Assembly: GCF_003576645.1 (NCBI RefSeq)
Contig: NC_044919.1
Location: 31,819,899 to 31,883,898 of the forward strand
Length of the DNA: 64,000 nt
Source of the DNA: Ipomoea triloba
Taxonomy: Eukaryota; Streptophyta; Magnoliopsida; Solanales; Convolvulaceae
Reading direction: 5' to 3'
Of this stretch, positions 49,768 through 61,000 are shown one piece after another. The position numbers were made by a program, and so were the translations under genes. Every line of letters begins with the position of its first letter. Positions within the stretch are counted from its first letter, which is position 1. Under the pieces are notes generated by a model. It was not told where the DNA came from, did no database searches, and was given only the letters and a program-made list of their open reading frames with translations.

Positions 49768-51877
49768 ATGGCTGCTGCTTCTGCTGTAATTCCTACACCC
49801 TTCTCTATGGTAAACCCAAAGTCAGACTTTTTAATCTATTTCAGTCCTCCTCAGCTAGCTAGTTCAGTGTGCCACTGTCACGCCAGCTCAGCGCTCCGGA
49901 ACCCGACAATTACGAGGAGAATACGACCAAAAGTGAGGTCGCAGGCGGTGGGCTTGACAATGTTTTCCGGGAACCCCGTCGTCGGAGATCTCGTCGCCTC
50001 CGTGCTCTCCGGCGGCATCGCCTTCTCCTGTCTTCGGTTCTGGGAAGAGATTGCTAAAAGAGGATATTTTGATCAGGTGGGTTCTTTTTGTTCTCGGAAT
50101 TTACCCCCCCCCCCCCCCCCCCCCCCCCCTTTTTTTTTTTTTTTTTTTTAAATTTTTAAAAAACCTAGGATTCTGGGAAGATATTGTAACTGGGAAATAC
50201 TGCTTTTATCTTGATTGATGATGGGTTTCTATCTTTTAGCGGTTTGGTATGCTGAAAATTTCATCTTTCAGAATCTGAATAGAAAGCTGGTTCATGTTAG
50301 CATGGGTCTGGTTTTCATGCTTTGCTGGCCAATGTTCAGGTATGGAACAGGAGTTGGGGAAGAAGCATTTCATCTAATTTGATTTTTCTGCCAATTTTGT
50401 TGACTCCATTTTCTGTTTGTTTGTAGTTCTGGTCGTCAAGGAGCACTGGTAGCAGCTCTTATTCCTGGACTCAACATATTCAAAGTGCTGTCTTTGGGAC
50501 TTGGGATATTGAAGGATGATGGAACTGTGAAGTCTATGAGCAGATTTGGAGACTACAGGTTAGCCCAAAGTGGAATAAAAGGATAGAAAAAACCATATGC
50601 TTCTTGAATATTGTTTGTTTATGCACAATTGTTCCAGTTGAGCTGATGTAGAAAACTTTTCATTTGATTCTGTGTACTGTGGTTTTGATTCCTGTAAAGT
50701 ATCTGAGATGGAAGTAAGTAACCATTGGTTCTGTGTTTGGATTCTCTTTACTTTGTTCAATTAGCTTCTCTTTTACACCATAGTTAAGTGGTGTTACTTT
50801 GAGTGAGGAGGGAAACCTATACCCACTACCCGAGGGTGTGTATAGGGTAAACCCTACCTTGTGACCCTAGCCGGCAAATGACCACAAGTAGGTAAACCAA
50901 CCTAGGCTACCTATTGTTGACCGGCTCAAACTAAGAAGGCCAATAGGCTGCTCCTCTCTGGGAGTCGAACTTGTAACCTTGTGGTTAATCGTTACCAAGT
51001 TAATTGCCTAATGAACTTGGCTGGGTTGCCCCCGTTAAGTGGCGTTTTTAGTTTCAGAAGTTTTCACTTGGTTCTGGGGAACTGCAGTATTGATTCCTGT
51101 AAAGTATCTGAGATGGAATGAATAATCACTTGAATCTTATGTGGCTTGAAAGAACCCCTTGCTTGCCTCTGTGTTGCTTGGATTCTCTTTACTTTGTTCA
51201 ATTAGCTTCTCGTTTACCCTATAGCTAAACGGCGTTTTTAGTTTCTTTGCATAATTGTTGAATTAGGGAACTTCTGAAGGGGCCTCTATACTATGCTATC
51301 ACAATCACTTTGGCTTGTGCTGTCTATTGGAGAAGTTCTCCAATTGCAATTGCCCTAGTTTGCAACCTCTGTGCTGGTGACGGTATAACACTGCTTTAGA
51401 AATTATCACTCTGTATATTACGTATTCAACTGAGGACATCCTTAGTGTTATTTACTTTGAACACTAAAACCCGTGAAGTCTTCAGGAAATAAACTCGTTT
51501 CTTTCCAGGTATGGCTGACATTATCGGCAGGAGGATTAGAAGCCCGAAACTTCCCCACAACAAGAACAAATCTGTTGCTGGTAGTGTTGCAATGGCAACT
51601 TTCGGTTTCCTAGTATCTATCGGGTAACTTCTGCTTGACCTTTGTAAGTTAACAGCCAATGTTGATAACTGTTTGCTTACATACATATTTTTTTAACAGA
51701 TTTATGCACTATTTTTCCTCGTTTGGGTATCTCGAGAAGACTCCACACATGGTGCTCGGTTTCTTGGTTGTCTCTCTCGCTGCAGCGTTGGTTGAATCTC
51801 ACCCTCTGAGCACTGAGCTGGACGACAACCTGACAGTGCCCCTCGCCTCTGTATTGGCGGGCAGTTGCGTTTTCTGA
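49768..51877 (+). CDS. FOLK: Farnesol/phytol kinase, plastid membrane, 6 exons, 305 aa
   Basis: Exons 49768-50076, 50272-50339, 50427-50558, 51267-51382, 51509-51623, 51700-51877; 918 nt in continuous phase. The N-terminal 60 residues resemble a chloroplast transit peptide. Several hydrophobic helices follow (LVASVLSGGIAFSCLRFW, YAITITLACAVYW, VLGFLVVSLAAALVE), with the CTP-dependent polyprenol-kinase signature region RKLVHVSMG, LCAGDGMADIIGRR and KSVAGSVAM, and the ending VESHPLSTELDDNLTVPLAS. The family phosphorylates farnesol (or phytol) for isoprenoid salvage; Arabidopsis FOLK loss causes ABA hypersensitivity. Its length equals that family. Its neighbour SGF11 is also adjacent to FOLK in Arabidopsis as I recall, favouring FOLK over the phytol kinase paralogs. 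Intron 3 has a SINE and a tandem duplication; intron 1 has a C26T20 tract. Confidence 0.9.
50104..50149. repeat. C26-T20 homopolymer tract in FOLK intron 1
   Basis: 26 C directly followed by 20 T, 28 bases after the exon 1 donor. The length is prone to sequencing error. Confidence 0.9.
50796..51034 (-). mobile_element. tRNA-derived SINE in FOLK intron 3, with target duplication
   Basis: In reverse orientation: GGGGGCAACCCAGCC head, GTAACGATTAACCACAAGG, box-B-like AAGTTCGACTCCCAG, and the CACACCCTCGGGTAGTGGG tail. Flanked by near-identical 13-mers GTTAAGTGGTGTT (50783-50795; AGTTAAG context) and GTTAAGTGGCGTT (51035-51047). Confidence 0.75.
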
Positions 51878-53718
51878 TGTAGGACTGCAGCCTGATCTTG
51901 AGAAAACTCTGAAAAGTTTAGATGATTGTTAACTTGAACCCGAAATTGGTGTTATGTAACGTATTGATGATAGAATAATCTGTTTCATTGTTCTAGTCAT
52001 TCATGAAATGCATCACTTGCTGCAAGTTCTTAACTATTGCTTGAATAAGAATGTGGGGGGGTTTTCAAAAAAAAAAAAAGAATGTGGGGGGTGGTGTTTG
52101 AGTTTACATTGCTGCATTGCATTCTTCACAATCTATCCATTGATTTTATAATGTAACAATGATTGGTTTTCAATTGATGCTGCCATTTCATAAGCTTAGC
52201 ATTATAAAGATCTTGTGCAACAGTTTTGATAGAAATTGTATTGGAATTAAAGTTGTACTAGTAACTTTTTAGTACGGAAATTAGAGCATCTACATCAGAT
52301 ATTTATGGGTGGTTTTTCGAACAGTATTTGCCTACTTAAAAGAAAGAGAGGGTAGGAGAGAGAAGAGTTACTTATGTTAATTCAAGTTAATGGAACAGTA
52401 TTTGCTTTTGCGGAACGCGCACAGGCGCTTAGCCCGTTAAGCGTGTCTGACAGCTCTATTTTTATTTTATTTTATTTTTTTTAATCAGTTTTTTTTTCTA
52501 TCCCCACCAGTTTTTTCTTTCTTAATAACACTTTCCTAATAAGCTTCTCATTCCATTCATTTTGGAGAGAATTATTATACCATGAAGCATGATCTATCTT
52601 ATGAGATGGATTGATCAGTGACAAATTGTTTATTTTAGTATACTAGAGATTCATTTTTAAAAATGAGTATTTATTAATGATATACTAAAAATGAATATTT
52701 AGCTAGTAATGGTCAATTTTTGTATGTGATCAGTGATATTTGGGCTATAACCGGAGTACACTTGTATATTCGTAACTCAAATTGTGAACATTCAAATTGT
52801 GTATTTTAAACACAAATTCAGTAATTCACATTATAAGGTGAACTCAAATTTAAATTATGAACAATATAAATCGTGAACATTCTTGTGTATTTTGGACACA
52901 GATAAAGTCGACCTGCGTCCCTGGTATAACTGTTGTCATATTCCAACCGAAACACAATCTCTTCTTCTTCACGCTTCAGACTTCAGAGGCCCTTTGGCTC
53001 CAGGTCGCCGAGTGCAAATCTGCAGGAAACAAAATTTAAAATAGAAATAGAAAATAAATAAAAGCGCGCACCTCTTTACTGTTCTTTCTTCGATCTGTAA
53101 GTTCTAGTCTTTCTCATATTTATGATTGCTGTTTACCTTCGAATGAAATTCGCGATATAATTCTCTGATTTACCTCAGTAACTACTCAGAAAAATTCATT
53201 TATTTGTTTATATTCTGTCTAGGTTCTCGGTGCGAGCTAGATTATAGAACTCCTTTCTCCATTTGATCGAATCCTGTCGCTCGTTTTAGAAATTTTACAT
53301 TTTCTGATCATTTTTTTTTTTAATTTAGCATTAATAATTTATATAAAATTTGATCAGTTAATCGGGTTTTCCCAATATATTTATGGCATTGTTAAATTGA
53401 ACGTTATTCTCTTCTCATCAAACAGTTGCAATCTTGTATAGCTTCTCTTGGTTTTGCATTGTTAAAGGTGTTCTAGATTGAAGCTTTAATTCAGTGTTCA
53501 TGAGTGTAGTACATCTAGGTCAATGGATATACACTTTCTTTAGTATTAGTTACAGTTATAATCTTATACGCTTTTAATTCAAGCTCAGTTACTTCAATCC
53601 TAATGGTGCAACCTGCTTCTACTGGATTGTTTTCTAAACCTTTTATTCTTTTGATTGGATTTACATTGAATTCTTGAACCTATACTAGGTGGGACGTTGT
53701 ATCTGTAAGGGAAGAATC
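51878..53718. other. Region between FOLK and SGF11
   Basis: FOLK 3' UTR; a Harbinger-like MITE piece at about 52285-52560 (GAGCATCTACATCAGATATT, core GCGCACAGGCGC); a TTGTGAACATTC-rich repeat at 52780-52890; and the SGF11 promoter and leader. A leader intron is plausible: donor CT|GTAAGT at 53097, acceptor CTAG at 53687-53688. Confidence 0.5.
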
Positions 53719-54967
53719 ATGTCGGCTTCGAAGGAGGATGATATCTCATCTCATTCTCAGGTTATTTGCATTTTTTCAACTAGCTCAGAAGTTATGTGTT
53801 ACTAACCCTTGCTTGGTTATGGAATGGTTGCTGGTATGCTGTCAAAGATTATATGATTGCTGCTACTGTGTATGTTTAGGAGAATCTTTAAGATCGTTCT
53901 TAGTTATTTATGTATTTATATATCTAATTTATTTTTCTTCCATTTGGGGGTGGAGGTGTTGTAGGGTTTCCATGTTTGGAATTCTGTATTTCTGTCCCTA
54001 TTGTGACTTGATTAATTTCTTGAATGGCACAGTGTTTCACATGTCACCTGTCCTTTTCCTTCAAACTCTATCTGTTGTGTACTGAATTTCCTTGAATATA
54101 TTTAAGAGGAAACAGCACTGAATATAGAGCTGAAAGATGCAAGCACAGGATGGGGTGTAAGGCTGTAATAGGTAATGAAAGGGAATATAGCGAGTAAAGT
54201 TTGTGCATTTTGACTAAAAGACAGATGAATGAAGATATAGGTGCCCCCACCCTGTCCCATTGGTATCAAATAGTGGTGTATAGAAAAAGAGAGAGAGAGC
54301 GAGGGAGAACTGTAGGAAGGATATAAGTTCATATGAGCTTGTCAATGGTAGGGTATCTATATCTATATCTATATTTAACTGTGTGTATTTGGTGACATGT
54401 GCAGCTGCCATCTCATGTTTTCAATGAACTTCTTGATTCCATTATCGTTGATGTTGCATCTGAATGTCACCGAATAGCAAGACTGGGACTTGACCGCAAT
54501 CTGGACGAAGTGGAGGAAGAGCTGCATTTGTCAACGCAGGCTCGGGCCAGGGTTGCTGATCCAAGCAATAGTGGTGAAGCAAGTAGTAAATATGTTGTAG
54601 ATATATTTGGACAAAACCACCCTCCAGTGGCTGATGAAGTATTTGACTGTATGAACTGTGGCCGATCTGTTATGGCTGGACGGTTTGCTCCCCATTTGGA
54701 GAAATGCATGGGGAAGGTAAACACAACCCTAAGCTGACTGAGTTATTTTAAGAGCATCAATCTTTTATGTAACTAAAGGATTGACTTTTACAGGGTAGGA
54801 AGGCTCGTCAAAAGGCAACAAGAAGCAGCACTGCTGCACAGAATCGGTACTCGCGAGGAAGCCCTGTTGCTGCCTACTCAAATTCCACCGGCATGAGCCG
54901 ATTGTCGAATGGGAGTTCGGGTGTTGCAGGTGATGTGTACACAAATGGCACAACAGAAGAGCCTTGA
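53719..54967 (+). CDS. SGF11: SGF11, SAGA deubiquitination-module zinc-finger protein, 3 exons, 175 aa
   Basis: Exons 53719-53760, 54405-54716, 54794-54967; all phase 0. An N-terminal helix (residues 15-40, SHVFNELLDSIIVDVASECH) matches the Sgf11 helix that docks into the deubiquitination module. The Sgf11-type zinc finger lies at C96-x2-C99 ... H111-x3-C115 (CMNCGRSVMAGRFAPHLEKC). The C-terminus is basic then Ser/Gly-rich. With UBP22 and ENY2 the plant protein removes ubiquitin from histone H2B, in the nucleus. Length agrees with Arabidopsis SGF11 (about 180 aa). It is convergent with the double-Gag gene, whose stop lies about 410 bp downstream. Confidence 0.93.
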
Positions 54968-55378
54968 TCTGACCTAAGTTGAGCAATGCAAGCTGACAGA
55001 TCTAATCCAAACCAGAGGGAGTAAAAAAGGGAACCATAGCTTAGACCCCAATTAAACAGGCAAGTGAATTTTTCCTGTATTACCTTAAAAATTAGGTTAA
55101 TAACAAGGTAATTTGTGTTCCAACAATATGCAACATAACCAAGGTTTTGAAAGAATTTGTCACAAGAACATAACATGTCTCTACTCTTTCAAATCATTGG
55201 TATTTTTGCCACCCATTAGTTCAAAGCTAAAAATATAGAAAAACCAATATACACAAAACTCTGCTTGGCACTTCATGTGGTGAGCTTTATATTCATAAAG
55301 AAGCATGCAGTGAAGGGCTTGCTCAACAATGCAAAAATGAGAACATATATGTAATTTTCTAAAGTCACTAGATACTAC

Positions 55379-57478
55379 CTAGTAACTACCTTTGTATGGA
55401 CATTCAGATGTATAGTGGCCTTGCCTCCCGCAAGAAAAACACCTACCCTTGACAGCCTTATTGGATTTCCTAACAAGCTTCTTACTGGACATTTCTGTCT
55501 CATCTTGACGTGCCATCAAATCTTTTATTTGACCGACTTCCAACAGCCTTGCTCTCACTGCTTTAAGGTCCATTTCTTTTTCCTTGAGGTCCATGTCCAA
55601 TGTCAGTGTTATCAATGAGTCAACCCATGACTCTGGCATGCTATCCATCAAAGTAAATGCTTGCAACTCATCAGGGATAGTTACCCCTGCTCTTTTCAGC
55701 TTCAGTGCTAACCTTTCCATCTTGAAATTGTGGTTAACTATGGGTGTGCCCTCAGACATTTGATGGTCCATGTATTTTTTAAGCAGAAGCTTACGCCGAG
55801 CATTAGAGCAGAAACTAAAGAATGCCTTGATAGCATCCATCATAGACTTGGCAGAGGGGTAGCCATGGAAACTGAGGAAGAGATCATCATCTACTGCACC
55901 AAGCATAAGATGGCGGCAAACTAAGTCATCAGCTAGCCATTTCTTACTATGTTCAACATCCTTCTCAGAGGGTTTTGGGTCCTTCAAGACATAACTGACT
56001 TTACTGATACGGAACACTTCAGAAAGCCTAATCTCCCACGAGTAGAAGTTAGACCCAGAAGTGTTAAGTCTCAATCTGTATTTAAGTAGATTATAAGCCA
56101 TTCCAATGAGATCTGAGAAGTCTGGATCCTGTGAATGGAAACTTTCCTCTAGTCTTATAGCTGCAATCAAGAAAGATGAAAATCCTCAAACAATTAAGCA
56201 TATGAGAGAAATTTATCATGATATACATGCAACACAACAATTAATTAGTAATGGTATCAAGAAGTATTACACTATAATAAATCAAAATGGGAAACAATGC
56301 CCCTTACCCTTAAAACTCGTGTAAGGTACTAAGGTATAGTATTTACTACCAGAATATGATGAATCTTCTAATCCGAATTACCTTTAGCTGCTGGCGAAGA
56401 GAGACCAACTCTAAAGCTTATTTTACCTTTAGGATTTATGATCCATCATAACCAAATAGCAATTGTTATACAAAAATTCTATATCTTCAATTAATAAATT
56501 CTCTACCCACAGTTAAATTGTTCACACATAGAAATTAGAGACTGTCAACTGCAAATAAGAATAATCTTCAATGCAAGGTAGACGCTGGTCCATAGTATAA
56601 TTTGCCAACCACATAGTATGGTTTTAATTATCCCCTTTGCATAATTCATCAACAATATAAAGTACCACATGCGATCATTTAGTAGTAATTTATGCGATGC
56701 GATTATAAAATGTAAACACAGAAATGGATAAAGAGAATGAATAAGTCAATAATTCTTTACCTTCTGGGCAATCGCGTTTTCGATGACCTTTGTTTCCACA
56801 GATATTGCAAACAAGTTTGAATCCCTTGTTATTATTAGCATAGTTCTTCAACATCCTAGCATCACTCGCAATCCTCAACCTCAAGGTCGCATTATGGAGA
56901 CTCAATTCCTCCAAACACCCATTCGGCCCCAACTGCACCCTCTCGACATCCTCACACCAATCCTCCGGCACGCTGTTCAGTAACAACACCGCCTGCATCT
57001 CGTCGGGAACCCTAATTCCGGCACACTCGAGCGCTGTCGCCATGGCCCGCATACGGAATATGTGCTTATTGATCGGCATGTCGGGCTCCATTTTGTGGTT
57101 GCGGTAACATCTGAAGAGATGCATTTTCCGCACAACAGCAGAGTTGAAGCGGTTCTCGAGGGCGTCCATGATCGACTTCGCGGTGGGGAGATGTAAGTAT
57201 GTGGTACATAAATCTTCGTCGAGGCTGGGGAGGATGTGGAAGGAACGCGCCGAATCGTCTCGCTTGAGCCATTGCGGGTCGGTGGAGTCGACTGGGGTAG
57301 TGAGAACGTCGTCGAGTCCATAGTCGGCGAGAACGAACAGGATTTTAGACTTCCATATGAGATAATAATTTTGGTGTTCGGAGAGACTTCCAGTGTCCAT
57401 AAATTCAGAAAAATCGACGTGTTTGGAGGAGAGGGTTCCGGTGGTCATCAATTCGGGGTAGATTTTGTCGGAGATCAT
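55379..57478 (-). CDS. Double copia-type Gag protein, 2 exons, 499 aa (copy 1, intact)
   Basis: Exon 1 56761-57478, exon 2 55379-56160; the GT-AG intron splits a codon (G|CT), keeping one frame. Exon 1 encodes a UBN2/copia-type Gag domain (residues 38-215: YYLIWKSKILFVL, AKSIMDALENRF, VPDEMQAVLLLNSVPEDW) and a CCHC knuckle (C224, C227, H232, C237). Exon 2 encodes a second, homologous Gag domain (NFYSWEIRLSEVF, AKSMMDAIKAFF, IPDELQAFTLMDSMPESW) and a second knuckle (C480, C483, H488, C493). Gag of this type coats RNA and self-assembles in retrotransposons. No protease, integrase or RT is nearby. ATG 57478 is the first in frame; longer frames use non-ATG codons. It may be a domesticated host gene. 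Expression unknown. Confidence 0.75.
56453..56612. mobile_element. MITE-like insertion in the intron of double-Gag copy 1
   Basis: About 160 bp absent from copy 2, where CATAACC continues straight into the ATGTAGTATGG stretch. Its right end GGTCCATAGTATAATTTGCC matches the termini at 9998 and 62920. Confidence 0.6.
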
Positions 57479-57532
57479 TGTTACAGGGAGGGTTTTGAAG
57501 CTAACCAAGGAGGAAAATGGCGGAAGCTTTTC

Positions 57533-57571
<39 letters not shown>

Positions 57572-57883
57572 TTTGGCGGTTATGATTTATGAAGTTGAAG
57601 GCCACTTTCTCAGGGTGGGGAGCTGCCGAACTGGGAAGACTGGTCAGCAATTACCTAAGAGGAGGGAGAAAATTTTAATAGTTGACATTAATCGACAAAT
57701 ATAACCCTATGGAAAAAATTATTAACAAAATTTCTAATTATATAACATGGATCAAATGTGACACATTATGAATAATTAACTGATTAAATTTGTTCAAATT
57801 GATTGACTGGGACTAAATTTATAAAAGTAAAACAATTGAGGGGTTAAAAGCGTCGTTTTTTATACTAATAGTAATAATATTAA

Positions 57884-57914
<31 letters not shown>

Positions 57915-58420
57915 CAAAATTTGGTTACGCTACCACTATGAGACTCAAGGGGTGATAAGTGCAGTCATGTCTATGTTTTTATCCCATATATAAATAAAAG
58001 ATTATTTTGGTTAATGCAAAATGTGACTTAATTCATTCGTTTATATTGAATTGAAGATAATTGTGTATCTTTCAGGGCATTTTGAATGAATCTCGAGTCA
58101 TGCTAAAGTTAAGAAGAGACTAAATTACTTCCAAGTGAACCAAAGAATGGTATAATACATTCTCAGTATTTTGACCATATCTTAGTGTAGAAATATTTAA
58201 ATAAAGTAATTATTGTTCCATTGAAAATAAAGCTCGAATGAATACAACTCTTATGAAGACCTCTACGCCAAAATGGGAAGTTACAGGGGTAAAAATGGGC
58301 CTTAAAGTTGAAGTTGAAAAATTACAATTTTAATCCAAAATGACCTATGTTAGGTATTTTTATCATATTTTGATGTACAACTCTGTTTTATACTACTTAT
58401 AACACTATTTTTCTGTATTA
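57479..58420. other. Spacer between the two double-Gag copies, with LTR fragment
   Basis: 57536-57568 is a T-run 60 bp upstream of the copy 1 ATG. 57890-57915 is an (ATT)n tract. From 57953 to about 58400 there is an LTR-like start (TGATAAGTGCA, then TTTTTATCCCATAT-TAAAT) resembling the solo LTR at 47426; it is cut off where the duplicated Gag flank begins. Confidence 0.5.
57953..58400 (+). mobile_element. Truncated LTR, same start as the 47426 solo LTR
   Basis: Begins TGATAAGTGCAG and shares the early layout of the solo LTR (T-rich stretch, CCCATAT-TAAAT). Right end not found. Confidence 0.5.
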
Positions 58421-58761
58421 CTTACCTTAAAATTAGGACAATAACAAGGCAATTTGTGTTCCAACAATATGCACCATAACCAAGGTTCTGAAAGAATGTG
58501 TCACAAGAACATAACATGTCTCTACTCTTTCCAACCATTGGAATTTTTGCCACCTATTAGTTCAAAGCTAAAAATATAGAAAAAACCAATATACACGAAA
58601 CTCTGCTTGGCACTTCATGTGGTGAGCTTCCGTTTTTTTCCTGCACAAATGAAACAAAGCATGTAGAGCCAACGCATTATTCCTAGGGCACTGGAATCTG
58701 GAGGGCTTGCTCAACATTCAACAATGCAAAAAATGAAAACATATATGTAATTTTCTAGTCA
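58421..58761. repeat. Duplicated 3' flank of the double-Gag gene
   Basis: Closely matches 55070-55378 (AATTTGTGTTCCAACAATATG, ATAACATGTCTCTACTCTTT, CTCTGCTTGGCACTTCATGT), so the duplication unit extends about 300 bp past the stop codon. Confidence 0.8.
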
Positions 58762-61000
58762 CTAGAAACTACCTTTGTTTGGACATTCGTATGCATAGTG
58801 GCCTTGCCTCCCGCAAGAATAACACTTGCCCTCGAAAACCTTCCTGGATTTCTTAACAAGCTTCTTACAGGGCATTTCTATCTCATCTTGAACAGCCATC
58901 AAATCCCTTATTCGACCAACTTCCATCAACCTTGCTTTCACAGCTTTAAGATCCATTTCTTTTTCCTTCAGGTTCATGTCCTGTCTCAGTGCTATCAATG
59001 AGTCAACCCATGACTCTGGCATGCTATCCATCAAAGTAAATGCTTGCAACTCATCAGGGATAGTTACCCCTGCTCTTTTCAGCTTCTGTGCTAACCTTTG
59101 CATCTTGAAATTGTGGTTAGTTATGGGTGTGCCCTCAGACATTTGATGATCCATGTATTTTTTAAGCAGAAGCTTACGCCGAGCATTAGAGGAGAAATTA
59201 AAGAATGCCTTGATATCATCCATCATAGACTTGGCAGTGGGGTAGCCATGGAAACTGAGAAAGAGATCATCATCTACTGAACCAAGAATAAGATGGCGGC
59301 AAAGTAAGTCATCAGCTAGCCATTTCTTACGATGGTCAACATCCTTCTCAGGTGGTTTTGGGTCCTCGAGGACATAACTTAGATCACTGATACGGAACAC
59401 TTCAGAAAGCGTAATCTCCCACCAGTAGAAGTTAGACCCAGAAGAGTACAGTCTCTCTCTGGTTTTAAGTTGAGGGTAAGTGATTCCAATGACATGGAAG
59501 TCTAGATACTGTGAAGGGAAACTTTCCTCTAGTCTTAAAGCTGCAATCAAGAAAGATGAAAATCCTGAAAAGAACTCCTTAAACAATTAAGCATATGTGA
59601 GAAATTTATCATGATATACATGCATCACAACCATGGCATTAATTAGTAATGGCATCAAGAACTATTGTCTTTGAGTATTACACTATAATAATCAAAATCG
59701 GAAACAATGCTCTTTACTCCTTACACTCGTGTAGGTAGGTTTTCCAGATATGTTAAGTAATGATGCAGACAAGAAAGAGATAAAGAACAGAGTTATCACC
59801 CATGGAGTTCTGCAAGCCCTTTAAGAAAGAAAGAATAAAGATATGGTCAGCTTATTCCACAGTTAACACCAAATTCACTGCTACTGGGAAATGATGGATA
59901 CGGAAAAGAGAGAGATTATACCATTAGGATTACCAGAATATGATAAATCTTCTAATCCGAATTACCTTTAGCTGCTAGCAAAGAGAGACTAACTCTAAAG
60001 CTTATTTTACCTTTAGGATTTATGATCCACCATAACCATGTAGTATGGTTTTAATTATCTCCTTTGAGTGACTTCGTAACCACACAATTACAAGTTCAGC
60101 TCATCTCTTTGAGCTTGTCTAATTTACTTTTCTATGGTCTTTTATAAATTAGGTCACAAAACGAAATTGACCATAGCCGGTTTCCTTTTCACCCAAAAAA
60201 TAATCTCCATTGCATAATTCATTAACAATATAAAGTACCACATACAATCATTTAGTATTGATTTATGCAATTGTAAAATGTAAACAGAGAAATGGATAAA
60301 GAGAATGAATAAGTGAATAATTCTTTACCTTCTAGACAATCACGTTTTCGATGACCTTTGTTTCCACAGATATTGCAGACGAGTTTGAATCCCTTGTAAT
60401 TAACATAGTTCTTCAACTTCCTAGCATCACTCGCAATCCTCAACCTCAAGGTCGCATTATGGAGGCTCAAATCCTCCAAACACACATGCAATCCCAACTG
60501 CACCCTCTCCACATCCTCGCACCAATCCTCCGGCACGCTGTTCAGCAGCAACACCGCCGCATCTCGTCGGGAACGTCGATTCCGGCACACTCCAGCACTT
60601 TCGCCATGGCCCGCATACGAAATATGTGCTTATTGATCGGCATGTGGGGCTCCATTTTGTGGTTGCGGTAACATCTGAAGAGATTCATTTTCCTACTCAC
60701 AGTAGCAAAGTTGAAGTGGCTTTCGAGGGCGTCCATGATCGCCTTCGCGGTGGGGAGATATGAGTATGAGGCACGTAAATCTTCGTCGAGGCTGGGGAGG
60801 ATGTGGAAGTGACGCGCCGACTCGTCTCGCTTGGGCCATTGCGGGTCGGTGGAGTCGACGGGGGTTGTGAGAACGTCGTCGAGTCCATAGTCGGCGAGAA
60901 CGAACAGGATTTTAGACTTCCATATGAGATAATAATCGTCGTGTTTGGAGGAGAGACTTCCGGTGGTCTTCAATTCGGGGTAGATTTTGTCGGAGTTCAT
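58762..61000 (-). pseudogene. Double copia-type Gag, copy 2, frameshifted
   Basis: Same structure as copy 1: exon 1 60329-61000, exon 2 58762-59540, with the same splice positions and split codon. One base is missing at about 60559-60562 (GATGCGGCGG where copy 1 has GATGCAGGCGG), so the first Gag domain breaks after VPDEM and runs into a stop within a few codons; downstream the original frame resumes through the first CCHC knuckle. Exon 2 is fully open with its own knuckle (CYSCGRQGHYAYEC). Exon 1 lacks about 14 residues present near the N-terminus of copy 1. The intron is longer (788 versus 600 bp) because of different insertions. Either a recent pseudogene or a base-call error; if the error is real sequence, only a truncated protein or a separate second-Gag product is possible. 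Confidence 0.75.
60063..60212 (+). mobile_element. SINE inserted in the intron of double-Gag copy 2
   Basis: The block GACTTCGTAACCACACAATT, box-B-like CAAGTTCAGCTC and GGTCACAAAACGAAATTGACC match the SINE family at 35235. It interrupts a stretch that is continuous in copy 1 (CCTTTGCATAATTC) and is flanked by ATCTCCTTTG / ATCTCCATTG, a near-perfect target duplication. Confidence 0.75.

Noticed and set aside
55379..61000. Interpretation as a complete copia retrotransposon
   Set aside because: No LTR pair, protease, integrase, RT or RNase H found on either strand around the Gag genes.
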